Below are positions 27,996 to 35,635 of a stretch of DNA of 64,000 nt, one piece after another (the first letter of the stretch is position 1; every line of letters begins with the position of its first letter). The translations under genes and the position numbers were made by a program. Below the pieces are notes generated by a model. It saw nothing but the letters and a program-made list of their open reading frames with translations, was not told the DNA's origin and searched no databases. This stretch comes from Acidobacteriaceae bacterium (GTDB taxonomy: Bacteria > Acidobacteriota > Terriglobia > Terriglobales > Acidobacteriaceae): assembly GCA_903642265.1 (NCBI GenBank), contig CAHJWN010000004.1, positions 38,017 through 102,016 of the forward strand, in the 5' to 3' direction.

Positions 27996-28745
27996 ATGCG
28001 GCGACTCACTCATCTCCTTATTCTATCCGTTGCGACGCTGTGGGCTGGCGGGTGCAAGACCAGTGAAGCGACCCATCATGCCGAGCAGATGGATGCGCGC
28101 ACGAGCGACAATCGGCAGGTCTCCGATCCGGGATCCGATCCGGGCTCCGATCCGGGCGTCGGCAAGAGTACCGCTCCCAATTCCTTGCAGAATGGCCGAC
28201 CATTGATCGTCTGCTTTGGCGACAGCTTGACGGCTGGCTATGGCACCGACCCGGGCGAGAGCTATCCCGATTACCTGCAGGCCGATCTTGATAGCCAGGG
28301 TTACAAGTACCGTGTCGTCAATGCGGGTGTCAGCGGGAATACAACGAAGGACGGCATCAATCGCCTCGCCAGCATCGTCGCGATGAAGGCCGCCATCGTC
28401 ATCGTCGAGTTTGGCGGCAACGATGGGCTTCGCGGCCTGCCGATCGACGACTCGCGCTCCAACTTAGACATTATTCTTTCCAAGCTAAAGGCAAGCGGAA
28501 GCCAGGTGGTGATTGCCGGCATCACGCTGCCACCGAACTATGGAGCGAAGTACATCAAGCAGTTCGACGAGACCTACACATTGCTCGCGAAAAAGTACGA
28601 ACTGCCACTCATGCCCTTCCTGCTGAAGGATGTCTATAACGTTCCGGGCATGATGCAGGCGGACGAGACGCACGCTACGGCTGCTGGAAACAGGATTGTT
28701 GCCGGGGATGTGCAGCAGCTGATTACGCCACTGTTGAAGCGTTGA
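27996..28745 (+). CDS. SGNH/GDSL esterase lipoprotein, TesA-like
   Basis: 249 aa. Lipobox VATLWAGGC near residue 20 suggests a lipoprotein, unlike periplasmic E. coli TesA. SGNH blocks: VCFGDSLTAGYG (Ser), AGVSGNT (Gly), FGGNDGLRGLP (Asn) and DETHATAAGN (Asp...His). Hydrolyses acyl-CoA or other carboxyl esters (TesA acts as thioesterase I, lysophospholipase L1 and protease I). A Ser/Asp/Pro/Gly linker with three SDPG repeats separates lipobox and domain. Divergent from ybbAP, the same association as in E. coli. Confidence 0.88.
   Translation: MRRLTHLLILSVATLWAGGCKTSEATHHAEQMDARTSDNRQVSDPGSDPGSDPGVGKSTAPNSLQNGRPLIVCFGDSLTAGYGTDPGESYPDYLQADLDSQGYKYRVVNAGVSGNTTKDGINRLASIVAMKAAIVIVEFGGNDGLRGLPIDDSRSNLDIILSKLKASGSQVVIAGITLPPNYGAKYIKQFDETYTLLAKKYELPLMPFLLKDVYNVPGMMQADETHATAAGNRIVAGDVQQLITPLLKR
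28122..28157 (+). repeat. Three tandem 12-bp repeats inside the tesA-like gene
   Basis: Unit TCCGATCCGGGC, three copies, 35 of 36 bases matching the unit (the first copy ends in A). In frame, encoding SDPG three times in the linker between lipid anchor and esterase domain. Copy number can change without a frameshift. Confidence 0.85.
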
Positions 28746-28746
28746 T

Positions 28747-29625
28747 TCAGCCGATCACGACGATCGGTTGGGTCAGAGTTCCTGCGACGCGTTTCGCAAT
28801 GGCGACAAGGTCAGTTGGACTGGTAAAGACCTTGATCAGCGGCGCGCTCGAAAACTCCGGCAGGTTGACCTGCATGCCATTACGCAGGCGGCCAGCAGCC
28901 TGATCGTCAACTGTGACCGAAGGCATCTCAACCAGCATCGATCGCGGGTGCGGCAGCAACGATTCGATCGCTTCTTTGTCTCCGGCAACTGCCTTTAACG
29001 TCTCCACAGTGATTGAATGTTCAAGCGAAAACACACCTGCGCGGGTACGGCGAAGGCTGGCGAGATGCGCACCGCAACCCGCCATTGCCCCAAGTTCGTG
29101 CGCCACGGAGCGGACGTAGCCTCCTGCCGAAATCGTCATCTCAAACGAGACAGTTTGGTCCTCCATACCAGTGAGAATAAAGCGATGAATAAAGATCTTT
29201 GCAGGCTTCACGGCTACTTCTTTTCCAGCGCGGGCCAGCTTGTGGGCCGCAATTCCGCCGATCTTCTTTGCAGAGAAGATGGGCGGTACCTGCTCCATTG
29301 CACCGTTGAAACACTTTGCGAGTTCGCTCAGTTCATCGAGCGAACGCGTGAGTGGTTGCAAATTGGATGCGGGCACGCCATCGATGTCAAAGCTGTCGGT
29401 TGCAAATCCAAACCGGATTGTACCCTCATAACTCTTCTCGGCCTGACCGAAAAACTGAGCGAGACGGGTGTATTTGCCCAGTAACAGAGGAAGAACGCCA
29501 GTTGCCATTGGATCCAGGGTTCCGAGATGGCCAATTGACTTCTCACCAGTGGCGCGGCGAACGATTGCAACTACATCGTGCGAGGTCATCCCCGCAGATT
29601 TATCTAAAACAAGAAGACCATTCAT
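28747..29625 (-). CDS. truB: tRNA pseudouridine(55) synthase
   Basis: 292 aa. Makes the universal pseudouridine 55 in the T-loop. Catalytic Asp in GHLGTLDPMATGVLPL near residue 40; N-terminal GLLVLDKSAGMTSHDVV and KSYEGTIRFGFATDSFD are TruB-specific. C-terminal PUA-like part is present but divergent. TATCCT lies 8 nt before ATG 29625 and no Shine-Dalgarno is seen, so it may have its own promoter although it follows folE by 41 nt. Ends one base after the stop of the convergent tesA-like gene. Confidence 0.94.
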   Translation of the reverse strand: MNGLLVLDKSAGMTSHDVVAIVRRATGEKSIGHLGTLDPMATGVLPLLLGKYTRLAQFFGQAEKSYEGTIRFGFATDSFDIDGVPASNLQPLTRSLDELSELAKCFNGAMEQVPPIFSAKKIGGIAAHKLARAGKEVAVKPAKIFIHRFILTGMEDQTVSFEMTISAGGYVRSVAHELGAMAGCGAHLASLRRTRAGVFSLEHSITVETLKAVAGDKEAIESLLPHPRSMLVEMPSVTVDDQAAGRLRNGMQVNLPEFSSAPLIKVFTSPTDLVAIAKRVAGTLTQPIVVIG

Positions 29626-29633
29626 CTGGTTAC

Positions 29634-29639
29634 AGGATA
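29634..29639 (-). promoter_or_regulatory. Candidate -10 element of truB
   Basis: TATCCT on the minus strand, 8 nt before ATG 29625, in the 41-nt gap after folE. Short-leader or leaderless start possible. Confidence 0.3.
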
Positions 29640-29666
29640 CTTCGCTCGCTGCCGAAGGTGATCGTC

Positions 29667-30263
29667 CTACCTTGTTTTTACCAGCGACAGGAACTCGTTC
29701 CGGGTCTGTAGTTGCGACTTGAACACACCAAGCATTGCAGAGGTGGTCGTCATTGAGTGTTGTTTTTCCACACCGCGCATCATCATGCAGAGGTGCTGCG
29801 CTTCGAGGATGACCGCGACGCCCTGTGGGTTGATGGCCTCTTCGATCGCGTCGGCAACCTGACGCGTAAGCCGCTCCTGCACTTGAAGCCGACGCGCAAA
29901 CATGTCGACAAGCCGAGGGATCTTGCTAAGCCCGATCACCTTGCCATTTGGTACGTAAGCGATATGCGCCTTGCCGAAGAACGGCAGCAAATGGTGCTCG
30001 CAGAGTGAAAAGAATTCGATGTCCCTGACAATGACCATCTCGTCGTAATCCACATCGAAAAGCGCTTTATGCAGCACATTCTCGACTGTCATGGAGTAGC
30101 CGTGCGTCAGGAACGCCATTGACTTCTCCATTCGACCTGGCGTGTCGATCAAGCCGTCGCGCGTAGGGTCTTCGCCAATGCGCGAGAGCATCTCCCGGTA
30201 CAGAGTTTCGGTCGAGATAGAGGCGAGGGTGACGGATTCGAGCGAGGCTGGCGTTGTTGCCAT
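29667..30263 (-). CDS. folE: GTP cyclohydrolase I
   Basis: 198 aa. Converts GTP to 7,8-dihydroneopterin triphosphate, entry to folate, biopterin and deazapurine synthesis. Zinc ligands appear in [12 protein letters not shown] (Cys, His) and [11 protein letters not shown] (second Cys), making it the zinc-dependent FolE-I type. AAAGG lies 8 nt before ATG 30263. It follows two PTPS-family genes by 13 nt; its product is the PTPS substrate, so the three genes form a pterin operon. Confidence 0.95.
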   Translation of the reverse strand: MATTPASLESVTLASISTETLYREMLSRIGEDPTRDGLIDTPGRMEKSMAFLTHGYSMTVENVLHKALFDVDYDEMVIVRDIEFFSLCEHHLLPFFGKAHIAYVPNGKVIGLSKIPRLVDMFARRLQVQERLTRQVADAIEEAINPQGVAVILEAQHLCMMMRGVEKQHSMTTTSAMLGVFKSQLQTRNEFLSLVKTR

Positions 30264-30276
30264 TCGTGTGACCTTT

Positions 30277-30732
30277 CTAGAATCTTCCGGACAATCCCAG
30301 ATGTTCCGCTCCGGGTCCTACGTAATCGAACGAGTTGTTGCTGGTCTCCTCGACATGGACATGTGAAAGCGTTGCCATTGTAAATTCCGCGAAAATCTGG
30401 TGAACAGCGATAGCAACATTTTCCGTTGTGGAGACCGCGTCTTGAAACATCTCCAGGGTGTTCAGATTCATGCAGTCAAACCGCTTAAGCAACTTATCAC
30501 GCGCAAAGGCGTCGAGGTCGCCAAGGCTGCAGACCATGCCCGTTTCCGCATCTACGGGTCCGCTAAAGGTCACTTGAACCATATAGTTATGACCATGACC
30601 GTGGGGGTTATTGCATTTTCCAAACACTTCGCGATTGCGTTCCACGTCGTAGCGCTCCGTGTGCAACCGGTGAGACGCACTGAAGTGATAGCGGCGGGAG
30701 AGCGATGCGACAGGTCTCGAGCTATTCCCCAT
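30277..30732 (-). CDS. PTPS/QueD-family protein, second paralogue, with catalytic His replaced by Cys
   Basis: 151 aa from ATG 30732, which overlaps the previous paralogue by 11 nt; the frame continues upstream but only through that gene. Zinc His residues: FSASHRLH and HGHNY. Catalytic Cys is in [14 protein letters not shown], spaced C-x5-HGH as in mammalian 6-pyruvoyl-tetrahydropterin synthase, not C-x3-HGH as in QueD. The Asp-His pair normally read as D-H-x-x-L-N is here FDCMNLN, so the His is Cys; the late Glu is kept ([10 protein letters not shown]). Likely altered chemistry (for example aldolase-like or a partner subunit) rather than normal PTPS. Between the first paralogue and folE. 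Confidence 0.85.
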   Translation of the reverse strand: MGNSSRPVASLSRRYHFSASHRLHTERYDVERNREVFGKCNNPHGHGHNYMVQVTFSGPVDAETGMVCSLGDLDAFARDKLLKRFDCMNLNTLEMFQDAVSTTENVAIAVHQIFAEFTMATLSHVHVEETSNNSFDYVGPGAEHLGLSGRF

Positions 30733-31141
30733 CGAGTTCACCGTAGTAATCCGCGAAAAGATCGTGCGTTTCATACAGACGCACACGATGCAGATGAGCC
30801 TTTGGAATCTTGCCTTCAAGGCGGTTCCATATCGCGATAGCAATATTCTCGGTCGTCGGGATAGCAGTCCTAAACTCAGGCACCTCGTAGTTCAGGTGTC
30901 GATGGTCGTAGACGCTTACGACCTCGCGATCAAGAATGTCTTTCAGCTCTTTCAGGTCTACAACGAAGCCGTTTACCGGGTCTACTTCACCGCCTACAGT
31001 CACCTCGACGGTGTAGTTGTGACCATGGCCATTGCGGTTGGCGCACTTGCCGAAGACACGTTCGTTTTCTTCCTGGCTCCACGAGTCAATCCAATAAAAG
31101 TGCGCCGCTGAAAATTCGGCTTTACGCGTAAGAAAAATCAT
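30722..31141 (-). CDS. 6-pyruvoyl-tetrahydropterin synthase / QueD family protein, first paralogue
   Basis: 139 aa. Zinc site FSAAHFY and HGHNY, catalytic Cys in FGKCANRNGHGHNY (C-x5-HGH), Asp-His in YDHRHLN and Glu in YETHDLF; the full catalytic set is present. The C-x5-HGH spacing is that of PTPS-I enzymes, which make 6-pyruvoyltetrahydropterin from the FolE product; QueD has C-x3-HGH. No queC, queE or sepiapterin reductase lies nearby, so tetrahydropterin versus queuosine use is open. First gene of the group PTPS-PTPS-folE-truB. Confidence 0.87.
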   Translation of the reverse strand: MIFLTRKAEFSAAHFYWIDSWSQEENERVFGKCANRNGHGHNYTVEVTVGGEVDPVNGFVVDLKELKDILDREVVSVYDHRHLNYEVPEFRTAIPTTENIAIAIWNRLEGKIPKAHLHRVRLYETHDLFADYYGELDGE

Positions 31142-31201
31142 AGGCCGCTCTCATGATGCCACGTACGTTAGACGTTATTAGATACCTGGCAGATTCAGCC
31201 T

Positions 31202-32302
31202 CTACTTCTCTGTCGAGTAACTGCGTCCCTTCCAACTCACTACTCTTCTTATGCGGTGGGCGACAACGCTTCTAAACAAAAGATAGACGAACAAGGGTAT
31301 GCCCAGGATTGAGATAGCGCATTCAAACGCCGGAAAGTTCGACCGCGCCACGCGCGCGTAGTAGCGGTACAGCGTTCGCAGCCATACCAGCAGCAGTGCT
31401 CCGCGCTGCCAGTTCACCAGGTGCGGAATCGAAAATGCTATCCAGGGAATTCCAAAAAGAAGCAGCAGGTCGAGAATGCGCCACAGGGCCAGATAGATTG
31501 GTCGTGGGAAGAGCAGTGCGAGGTTTTTCGTCCAGCCCTCGACCATCTCGGGCAGCGTGCGATACATGCGAGCCGCCAGCGCGTCCGGAGCGTAGCGAAA
31601 ACGCAGCCTGTGATCGCGGCGCTTGATCCTGCTTGCGAGCGCGACATCCTCAAGCACCTCACGACCAATTGCTCGATGGCCACCAACCGCAAAATAAACC
31701 TCACGTTCGACCAGCAGGAACTGGCCGTTCGCGGCGGCTATACGCTTCGCGGGATCGTTCACCTGCTTCGGCGGGTAAACACTGGCGAGCTCTGAGAAGA
31801 TCAGTGGCATGACTGCCCGCTGCCAGAAACCGGTCAGAATCTGGCGCGGCGAGTAGGAGAGCAGCGATGCCCGATGCTTCTCAGCTTCTCGCAACGACCG
31901 CGAGAGATTACCTGATTCGTGGACCGTATCTGCGTCCGTAAATAGCAACCAGCGACCCTGTGCTGCCTGGGCGCCGGTCCAGCACGCGTTGTTCTTGCCA
32001 ATGAAACCGCCGCGATCAGTAGGAATGAGGGGCGAGGGCTGAAGTAGCCGAACACCAGGATGCTCCGCGGCGGCGGCAGCAACTGCTCCGGTCTCATCCA
32101 TGGACTCATCGTCCACCACGATCAGTTCCCACTGGATGCCAAGCGCAAACCCCTCCTCGCTTTGTGCCAGGATGGACGCGAGACACTCCGGGAGGGAACG
32201 CTCCTCATTTCGAGCCGGAATGATCACTGTCAATTCCAAAGGCCTGCCGACTACGCCTGTCGCGGCGGTAGGCACGGTCAGGATTTCTGCTGATTCACTC
32301 AC
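31202..32302 (-). CDS. Membrane-associated family 2 glycosyltransferase
   Basis: 366 aa. GT2 features: LTVIIPARNEERSLPECLAS, VVDDESMDET, metal-binding LLFTDADTVHESG and GREVLEDVALASRIKRR (ED acceptor-site motif). Two or three C-terminal helices (LALWRILDLLLLFGIPWIAF; ISILGIPLFVYLLFRSVV) anchor it. Layout resembles carotenoid- or hopanoid-associated glycosyltransferases (CrtQ, HpnB), but no terpenoid genes are near. GTG 32302 is the start, with TATAAT 8 nt upstream and no ribosome site. Divergent from the TlpA-like gene, 31 nt apart. Confidence 0.82.
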   Translation of the reverse strand: MSESAEILTVPTAATGVVGRPLELTVIIPARNEERSLPECLASILAQSEEGFALGIQWELIVVDDESMDETGAVAAAAAEHPGVRLLQPSPLIPTDRGGFIGKNNACWTGAQAAQGRWLLFTDADTVHESGNLSRSLREAEKHRASLLSYSPRQILTGFWQRAVMPLIFSELASVYPPKQVNDPAKRIAAANGQFLLVEREVYFAVGGHRAIGREVLEDVALASRIKRRDHRLRFRYAPDALAARMYRTLPEMVEGWTKNLALLFPRPIYLALWRILDLLLLFGIPWIAFSIPHLVNWQRGALLLVWLRTLYRYYARVARSNFPAFECAISILGIPLFVYLLFRSVVAHRIRRVVSWKGRSYSTEK

Positions 32303-32310
32303 AGCTTCGT

Positions 32311-32316
32311 ATTATA
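32311..32316 (-). promoter_or_regulatory. Candidate -10 element of the GT2 gene
   Basis: TATAAT on the minus strand, 8 nt before GTG 32302, inside the 31-nt divergent gap. Confidence 0.4.
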
Positions 32317-32333
32317 AGAAGCAGGAGCAAACC

Positions 32334-32831
32334 GTGCCGCGAACGAAGCCACTGCTATTACTTACCGTCCTATCGATGCTTGCCGTTGGCTGCGAGCGCG
32401 GCGACCACCCCAGCAACATTGGCAAACCTGCTCCGCAATTCACTGTGTCCGATGGCGTACAAAGTGCCGACCTGAGCAAGCTGCGCGGCAAGACCGTCGT
32501 TCTCAATCTTTGGGCCACATGGTGCGCGCCCTGCATTGAAGAGCTGCCCAGCTTGCTGCAAATGCAGCGCGAAAACCCCAACATTGCGGTGGTCGCCATC
32601 AGCCTGGACCAGGACGACGCGACATATCGGAGCTTCCTTTCACGCCATCACGTCGACCTGGTGACCATTCGTGACGAGAGCGGCCGCATTAACACGCTAT
32701 ACGGAACTTCGCAGATTCCTGAGACCTACGTGATCGATCGCGACGGCATCCTACGCCGCAAGTTCGTCTCTGCCCAGAACTGGACCAGCCCTGAGATTAC
32801 CGATTACCTGAAGAAGCTTTCCGCATCCTGA
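32334..32831 (+). CDS. TlpA-like thioredoxin-fold lipoprotein
   Basis: 165 aa from GTG 32334 (GGAG 6 nt upstream; the frame stays open further upstream across the divergent gene). Lipobox LSMLAVGC near residue 18 predicts a lipoprotein. Thioredoxin domain with redox motif LWATWCAPCIEELP (CAPC), insert QDDATYRSFLSRH and cis-Pro in SQIPETYVIDRDG, as in TlpA, ResA and CcmG. Probably reduces disulfides outside the cytoplasm, for example during cytochrome c maturation. Followed 29 nt later by a small HMA-like gene. Confidence 0.87.
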   Translation: MPRTKPLLLLTVLSMLAVGCERGDHPSNIGKPAPQFTVSDGVQSADLSKLRGKTVVLNLWATWCAPCIEELPSLLQMQRENPNIAVVAISLDQDDATYRSFLSRHHVDLVTIRDESGRINTLYGTSQIPETYVIDRDGILRRKFVSAQNWTSPEITDYLKKLSAS

Positions 32832-32848
32832 CGCTGCAAACACGCTGC

Positions 32849-32854
32849 TAAGAT
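32849..32854 (+). promoter_or_regulatory. Candidate -10 element of the HMA-like gene
   Basis: TAAGAT, 6 nt (ATCGCT) before ATG 32861; no Shine-Dalgarno. Confidence 0.3.
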
Positions 32855-32860
32855 ATCGCT

Positions 32861-33124
32861 ATGACGCAACTTGACGTTCTTTATCGCTACGGTATTTCGC
32901 CGACCGAAGCAGCCGTTGCTGCCATTGCCCGTCTGCGTGAGGTCTACGGCGTTCGCAAACTTGAACTGAATGAGACCGCCAGGACCGTCCGCATTGAGTA
33001 CGACGCATCGCGACTGAATGAACCTGTGATTCACCAGATGCTCCGCCGTGCTGGACTTGATGTAATTGAGACTATGCCGATGTTTCCGACCCCGATGCCC
33101 GCTCCGGAAGCCTCCACAACTTAG
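32861..33124 (+). CDS. Small HMA-fold-like protein of unknown function
   Basis: 87 aa. The beta-alpha-beta pattern (DVLYRYGISPTEAAVAAIARL, GVRKLELNETARTVRIEYD, LNEPVIHQMLRRAGLDV) resembles heavy-metal-associated ferredoxin-like domains, but the CxxC metal motif is absent. The C-terminal 15 residues are Pro/Met-rich (MPMFPTPMPAP). It may bind metal through Met or only share the fold. Lies between a TlpA-like gene and the threonylcarbamoyl-AMP synthase gene. Confidence 0.7.
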   Translation: MTQLDVLYRYGISPTEAAVAAIARLREVYGVRKLELNETARTVRIEYDASRLNEPVIHQMLRRAGLDVIETMPMFPTPMPAPEASTT

Positions 33125-33253
33125 TTTCAGTCGCTCATCTACCGGTCGCAGGACATCGAACGTCGACCCGAAAGCTCATCTATTTGGGCTGGAACAGAAT
33201 AAGAGCAGGGGGGCTGACCAGTCACCCTAGCAAAGAGGAGCGCCCCTACCTTG

Positions 33254-33895
33254 ATGGCTGAGATCCTTCGCATCCACCCCGACGAACCTGAGCCTGCGCA
33301 CATCACCACCGTCGTCGATGCTCTCAATGCCGGCAACGTCGTCGCCCTTCCCACGGACACCTTCTACGGCCTGGCTGTGGACCCTATTAATCTCCGCGCC
33401 GTTGACCGTATCTACGAGATCAAGACTCGCGCACGACACAAGCCGCTTTCGCTTCTTATCTGCGAGGTCGAGCAAGCATACGATCTTGCGCGCGAGATCG
33501 ATACCGCGTTCGACCGTCTCGCCGAAAAGTTCTGGCCCGGCCCGCTCACAATTATCGTGAAGGCGGGCTCGAAGCTTCCGCTACGCGTTACCGCCAGCAC
33601 AGGGAACGTTGCACTCCGGGTTCCCGAGGCTGCCATCTCCCGTGCCGTCGTTGCCAAACTTGGCCTGCCCATTACTGCCACCTCCGCCAACCTCTCCGGC
33701 CACGCAGAATGCACCTACGCAAACTGCGTCATGAATCAGCTTGGCGAACAGATACCGCTCATCGTAGACGGCGGTCCTACCGCCCGCTCCATTCCCACCA
33801 CCATCGTCGACCTCTCCGGCGGCGGCAACTCCTGGATGATCGTTCGCGAAGGCGCTATCGCCACCCACGAAATCGCCCTTACTCTACAGCGGTAG
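33254..33895 (+). CDS. L-threonylcarbamoyladenylate synthase (Sua5/YciO/YrdC family)
   Basis: 213 aa. Makes threonylcarbamoyl-AMP from threonine, bicarbonate and ATP for the t6A modification of tRNAs reading ANN codons. Motifs: VVALPTDTFYGLAVDP, KTRARHKPLSLLI, RLAEKFWPGPLTIIV, ALRVPEA and PITATSANLSG. Lacks the C-terminal Sua5 domain, so it is YrdC/TsaC-like in length with a short extension. ATG 33254 is preferred; a TTG directly before it is closer to the AGAGGAG sequence. Confidence 0.9.
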   Translation: MAEILRIHPDEPEPAHITTVVDALNAGNVVALPTDTFYGLAVDPINLRAVDRIYEIKTRARHKPLSLLICEVEQAYDLAREIDTAFDRLAEKFWPGPLTIIVKAGSKLPLRVTASTGNVALRVPEAAISRAVVAKLGLPITATSANLSGHAECTYANCVMNQLGEQIPLIVDGGPTARSIPTTIVDLSGGGNSWMIVREGAIATHEIALTLQR

Positions 33896-33932
33896 TTGCC
33901 AGGATCAGTCCCGCTATACTGATCCAACCCGA

Positions 33933-34613
33933 ATGACGCCCCCGGCACGTCCATCCCGATCCAGTAAGTCTCGCTCGAGCGGGCTTTTTCGCCGCCTGCT
34001 CGGGATGATGCTCTTGGTCGCTCTGATCTGGTTTGGCTGGGTCTACTTCCAAATCAACCAGGTCGCGAGCGAAGATCAGGCCCAGACTGCTGACGCAATC
34101 GCGGTTTTCGGTGCCGCCCAATACTCTGGCCGTCCATCGCCGGTCCTCCACGCCCGCCTCGATCACGCCGTTGCGCTCTACAAGCGCCAGATCGCTCCGC
34201 TCATCATCACCCTCGGCGGAGGCGGCGACCCAGCATCCGGTACCACGGAGGGAGGCGTCGGCCGCGACTACCTCCTCGCCAACGGCGTTCCTTTCGACAA
34301 GATCATTGCCGAGACCCGCTCCGTAGACACCGAGCAGCAAGTGGAGCGGCTCGCGGCGATCGCCGACGCCGACCACCTGCACCACATCGTGGTCGTATCA
34401 GACGCAACCCATCTCCTCCGCATCCGAGAGCTCTGCCGCAATGCCGGTTTGGAGGTCTATACCTCGCCGCGCGCGCCCGTCGGACGCATCTCGAATCTCG
34501 ATCTTGCTGAGCGCTACATGCACGAGATGCTGAGTTACACCTCGTTGAAACTCAACCTGCACGCCAGCTGGTTCCACCGGTGGCTTGAAGACAAGAACGA
34601 TCCCGACAGCTGA
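33933..34613 (+). CDS. YdcF/SanA-like DUF218 membrane protein
   Basis: 226 aa. One N-terminal helix (LLGMMLLVALIWFGWVYF) then a DUF218 domain: ADAIAVFGAAQYSGRPSPVL, ITLGGGGDPAS, ETRSVDTEQQVERL and VVVSDATHLLRI. Family members act in envelope integrity and vancomycin or cell-wall phenotypes (SanA, ElyC); the biochemistry is unclear. TATACT lies 12 nt before ATG 33933, with no ribosome site. Confidence 0.85.
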   Translation: MTPPARPSRSSKSRSSGLFRRLLGMMLLVALIWFGWVYFQINQVASEDQAQTADAIAVFGAAQYSGRPSPVLHARLDHAVALYKRQIAPLIITLGGGGDPASGTTEGGVGRDYLLANGVPFDKIIAETRSVDTEQQVERLAAIADADHLHHIVVVSDATHLLRIRELCRNAGLEVYTSPRAPVGRISNLDLAERYMHEMLSYTSLKLNLHASWFHRWLEDKNDPDS

Positions 34614-34684
34614 ACTTGACCGAATCTTGAGTGCGGCATAGTCATTCCTGAGATGAGGATTGCAGTGCGGCACCGATTCAGGCG

Positions 34685-35593
34685 TTAGAGCGCCGCCAGA
34701 CCCCACGCCACGATCGCCGCGAGCACTGTTGATCCAAAGTTCACTAGATCATTTCCCAACCACCCTCGCCGTTCAAACGTCGCGCCGAGCAGGCTATCAA
34801 ACATCAAGCCGGCACACGCTGCGATAAAGATGCCTCCTGCGCTCCACGGCTGTTCGGCAAACGGACTGACGGCGACCACCATTGCTGCTGCCAGAACTCC
34901 GCACAGCGTCCCAGCAACGCTGATGCCGCCATCTGTCCCCGCTGGAACAACCCTGCCCGTCGTTATTAGAAGCGTCTTTCCGCCAAGGACCTGCCCCATC
35001 TCCGATGAAACGGTATCTGCCGTCGCCTCCGCCAGCGCCGCAACACACGAACCGAGCATGGCTGAAGACACGAACGAGCCCGCGGTTCCCGGTCGATAAG
35101 ATCCACCCGCCGCCAGCATCCCTGCCACACCGAGGTTGGCCAGCACCTGCGCCGCGCGTCGGCCTCGCCTCCCCTCTGCTAATCCAACAGACTCCTTTCT
35201 AGAGCGCCCGAATCGGGTCGCGGCAAACGTGAGCACAAACAACGTGATCAACGACGGCATTGCTGTCTCTTTCCAACTGCCGCCGAACTGCTGCCGAAGC
35301 AGCACATGCAGGCACACCAGCCCACCCATCGCCGCCGCTGGTCCGGTTGCGGATTTCAGTAGCCACACCACTCCCGCAAACGTCGCACTCACGCCGCACG
35401 TCACCCAGAACCAGCGCGGCATCGGCCCGCTCCCATGCATTCGGGCAACCTCCAGTGCCGCCTTTACCACCAACACCATGCTCACTGCTCCTACCAGCAG
35501 TTCGCTTTGCATGCGGTCGCGGGTGGCAGGAATCGCCTTCTGCCGATCACGCGCTGCAGCCAAATCAATGTCGCCTCGGTGATTTACAATCAT
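34685..35593 (-). CDS. DUF92 integral membrane protein
   Basis: 302 aa from ATG 35593. Six to seven helices with small-residue-rich loops. DUF92 signatures: GSFVSSAMLGSCVAALAEATADT followed by SEMGQVLGGKTLLITTGR and VPAGTDGGISVAGTLCG, then a C-terminal LLGATFERRGWLGNDLVNF. Cyanobacterial and plant relatives (VTE6) phosphorylate phytyl phosphate, so a polyprenyl-phosphate kinase is one possibility; in this lineage it is untested. Convergent with the DUF218 gene. TATGCT lies 6 nt before the ATG. Confidence 0.8.
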   Translation of the reverse strand: MIVNHRGDIDLAAARDRQKAIPATRDRMQSELLVGAVSMVLVVKAALEVARMHGSGPMPRWFWVTCGVSATFAGVVWLLKSATGPAAAMGGLVCLHVLLRQQFGGSWKETAMPSLITLFVLTFAATRFGRSRKESVGLAEGRRGRRAAQVLANLGVAGMLAAGGSYRPGTAGSFVSSAMLGSCVAALAEATADTVSSEMGQVLGGKTLLITTGRVVPAGTDGGISVAGTLCGVLAAAMVVAVSPFAEQPWSAGGIFIAACAGLMFDSLLGATFERRGWLGNDLVNFGSTVLAAIVAWGLAAL

Positions 35594-35599
35594 GGCTTG

Positions 35600-35605
35600 A
35601 GCATA
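35600..35605 (-). promoter_or_regulatory. Candidate -10 element of the DUF92 gene
   Basis: TATGCT on the minus strand, 6 nt (CAAGCC) before ATG 35593. No Shine-Dalgarno. Confidence 0.3.
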
Positions 35606-35635
35606 GACAACACCAGCACCACCGTGGGAGAACTT

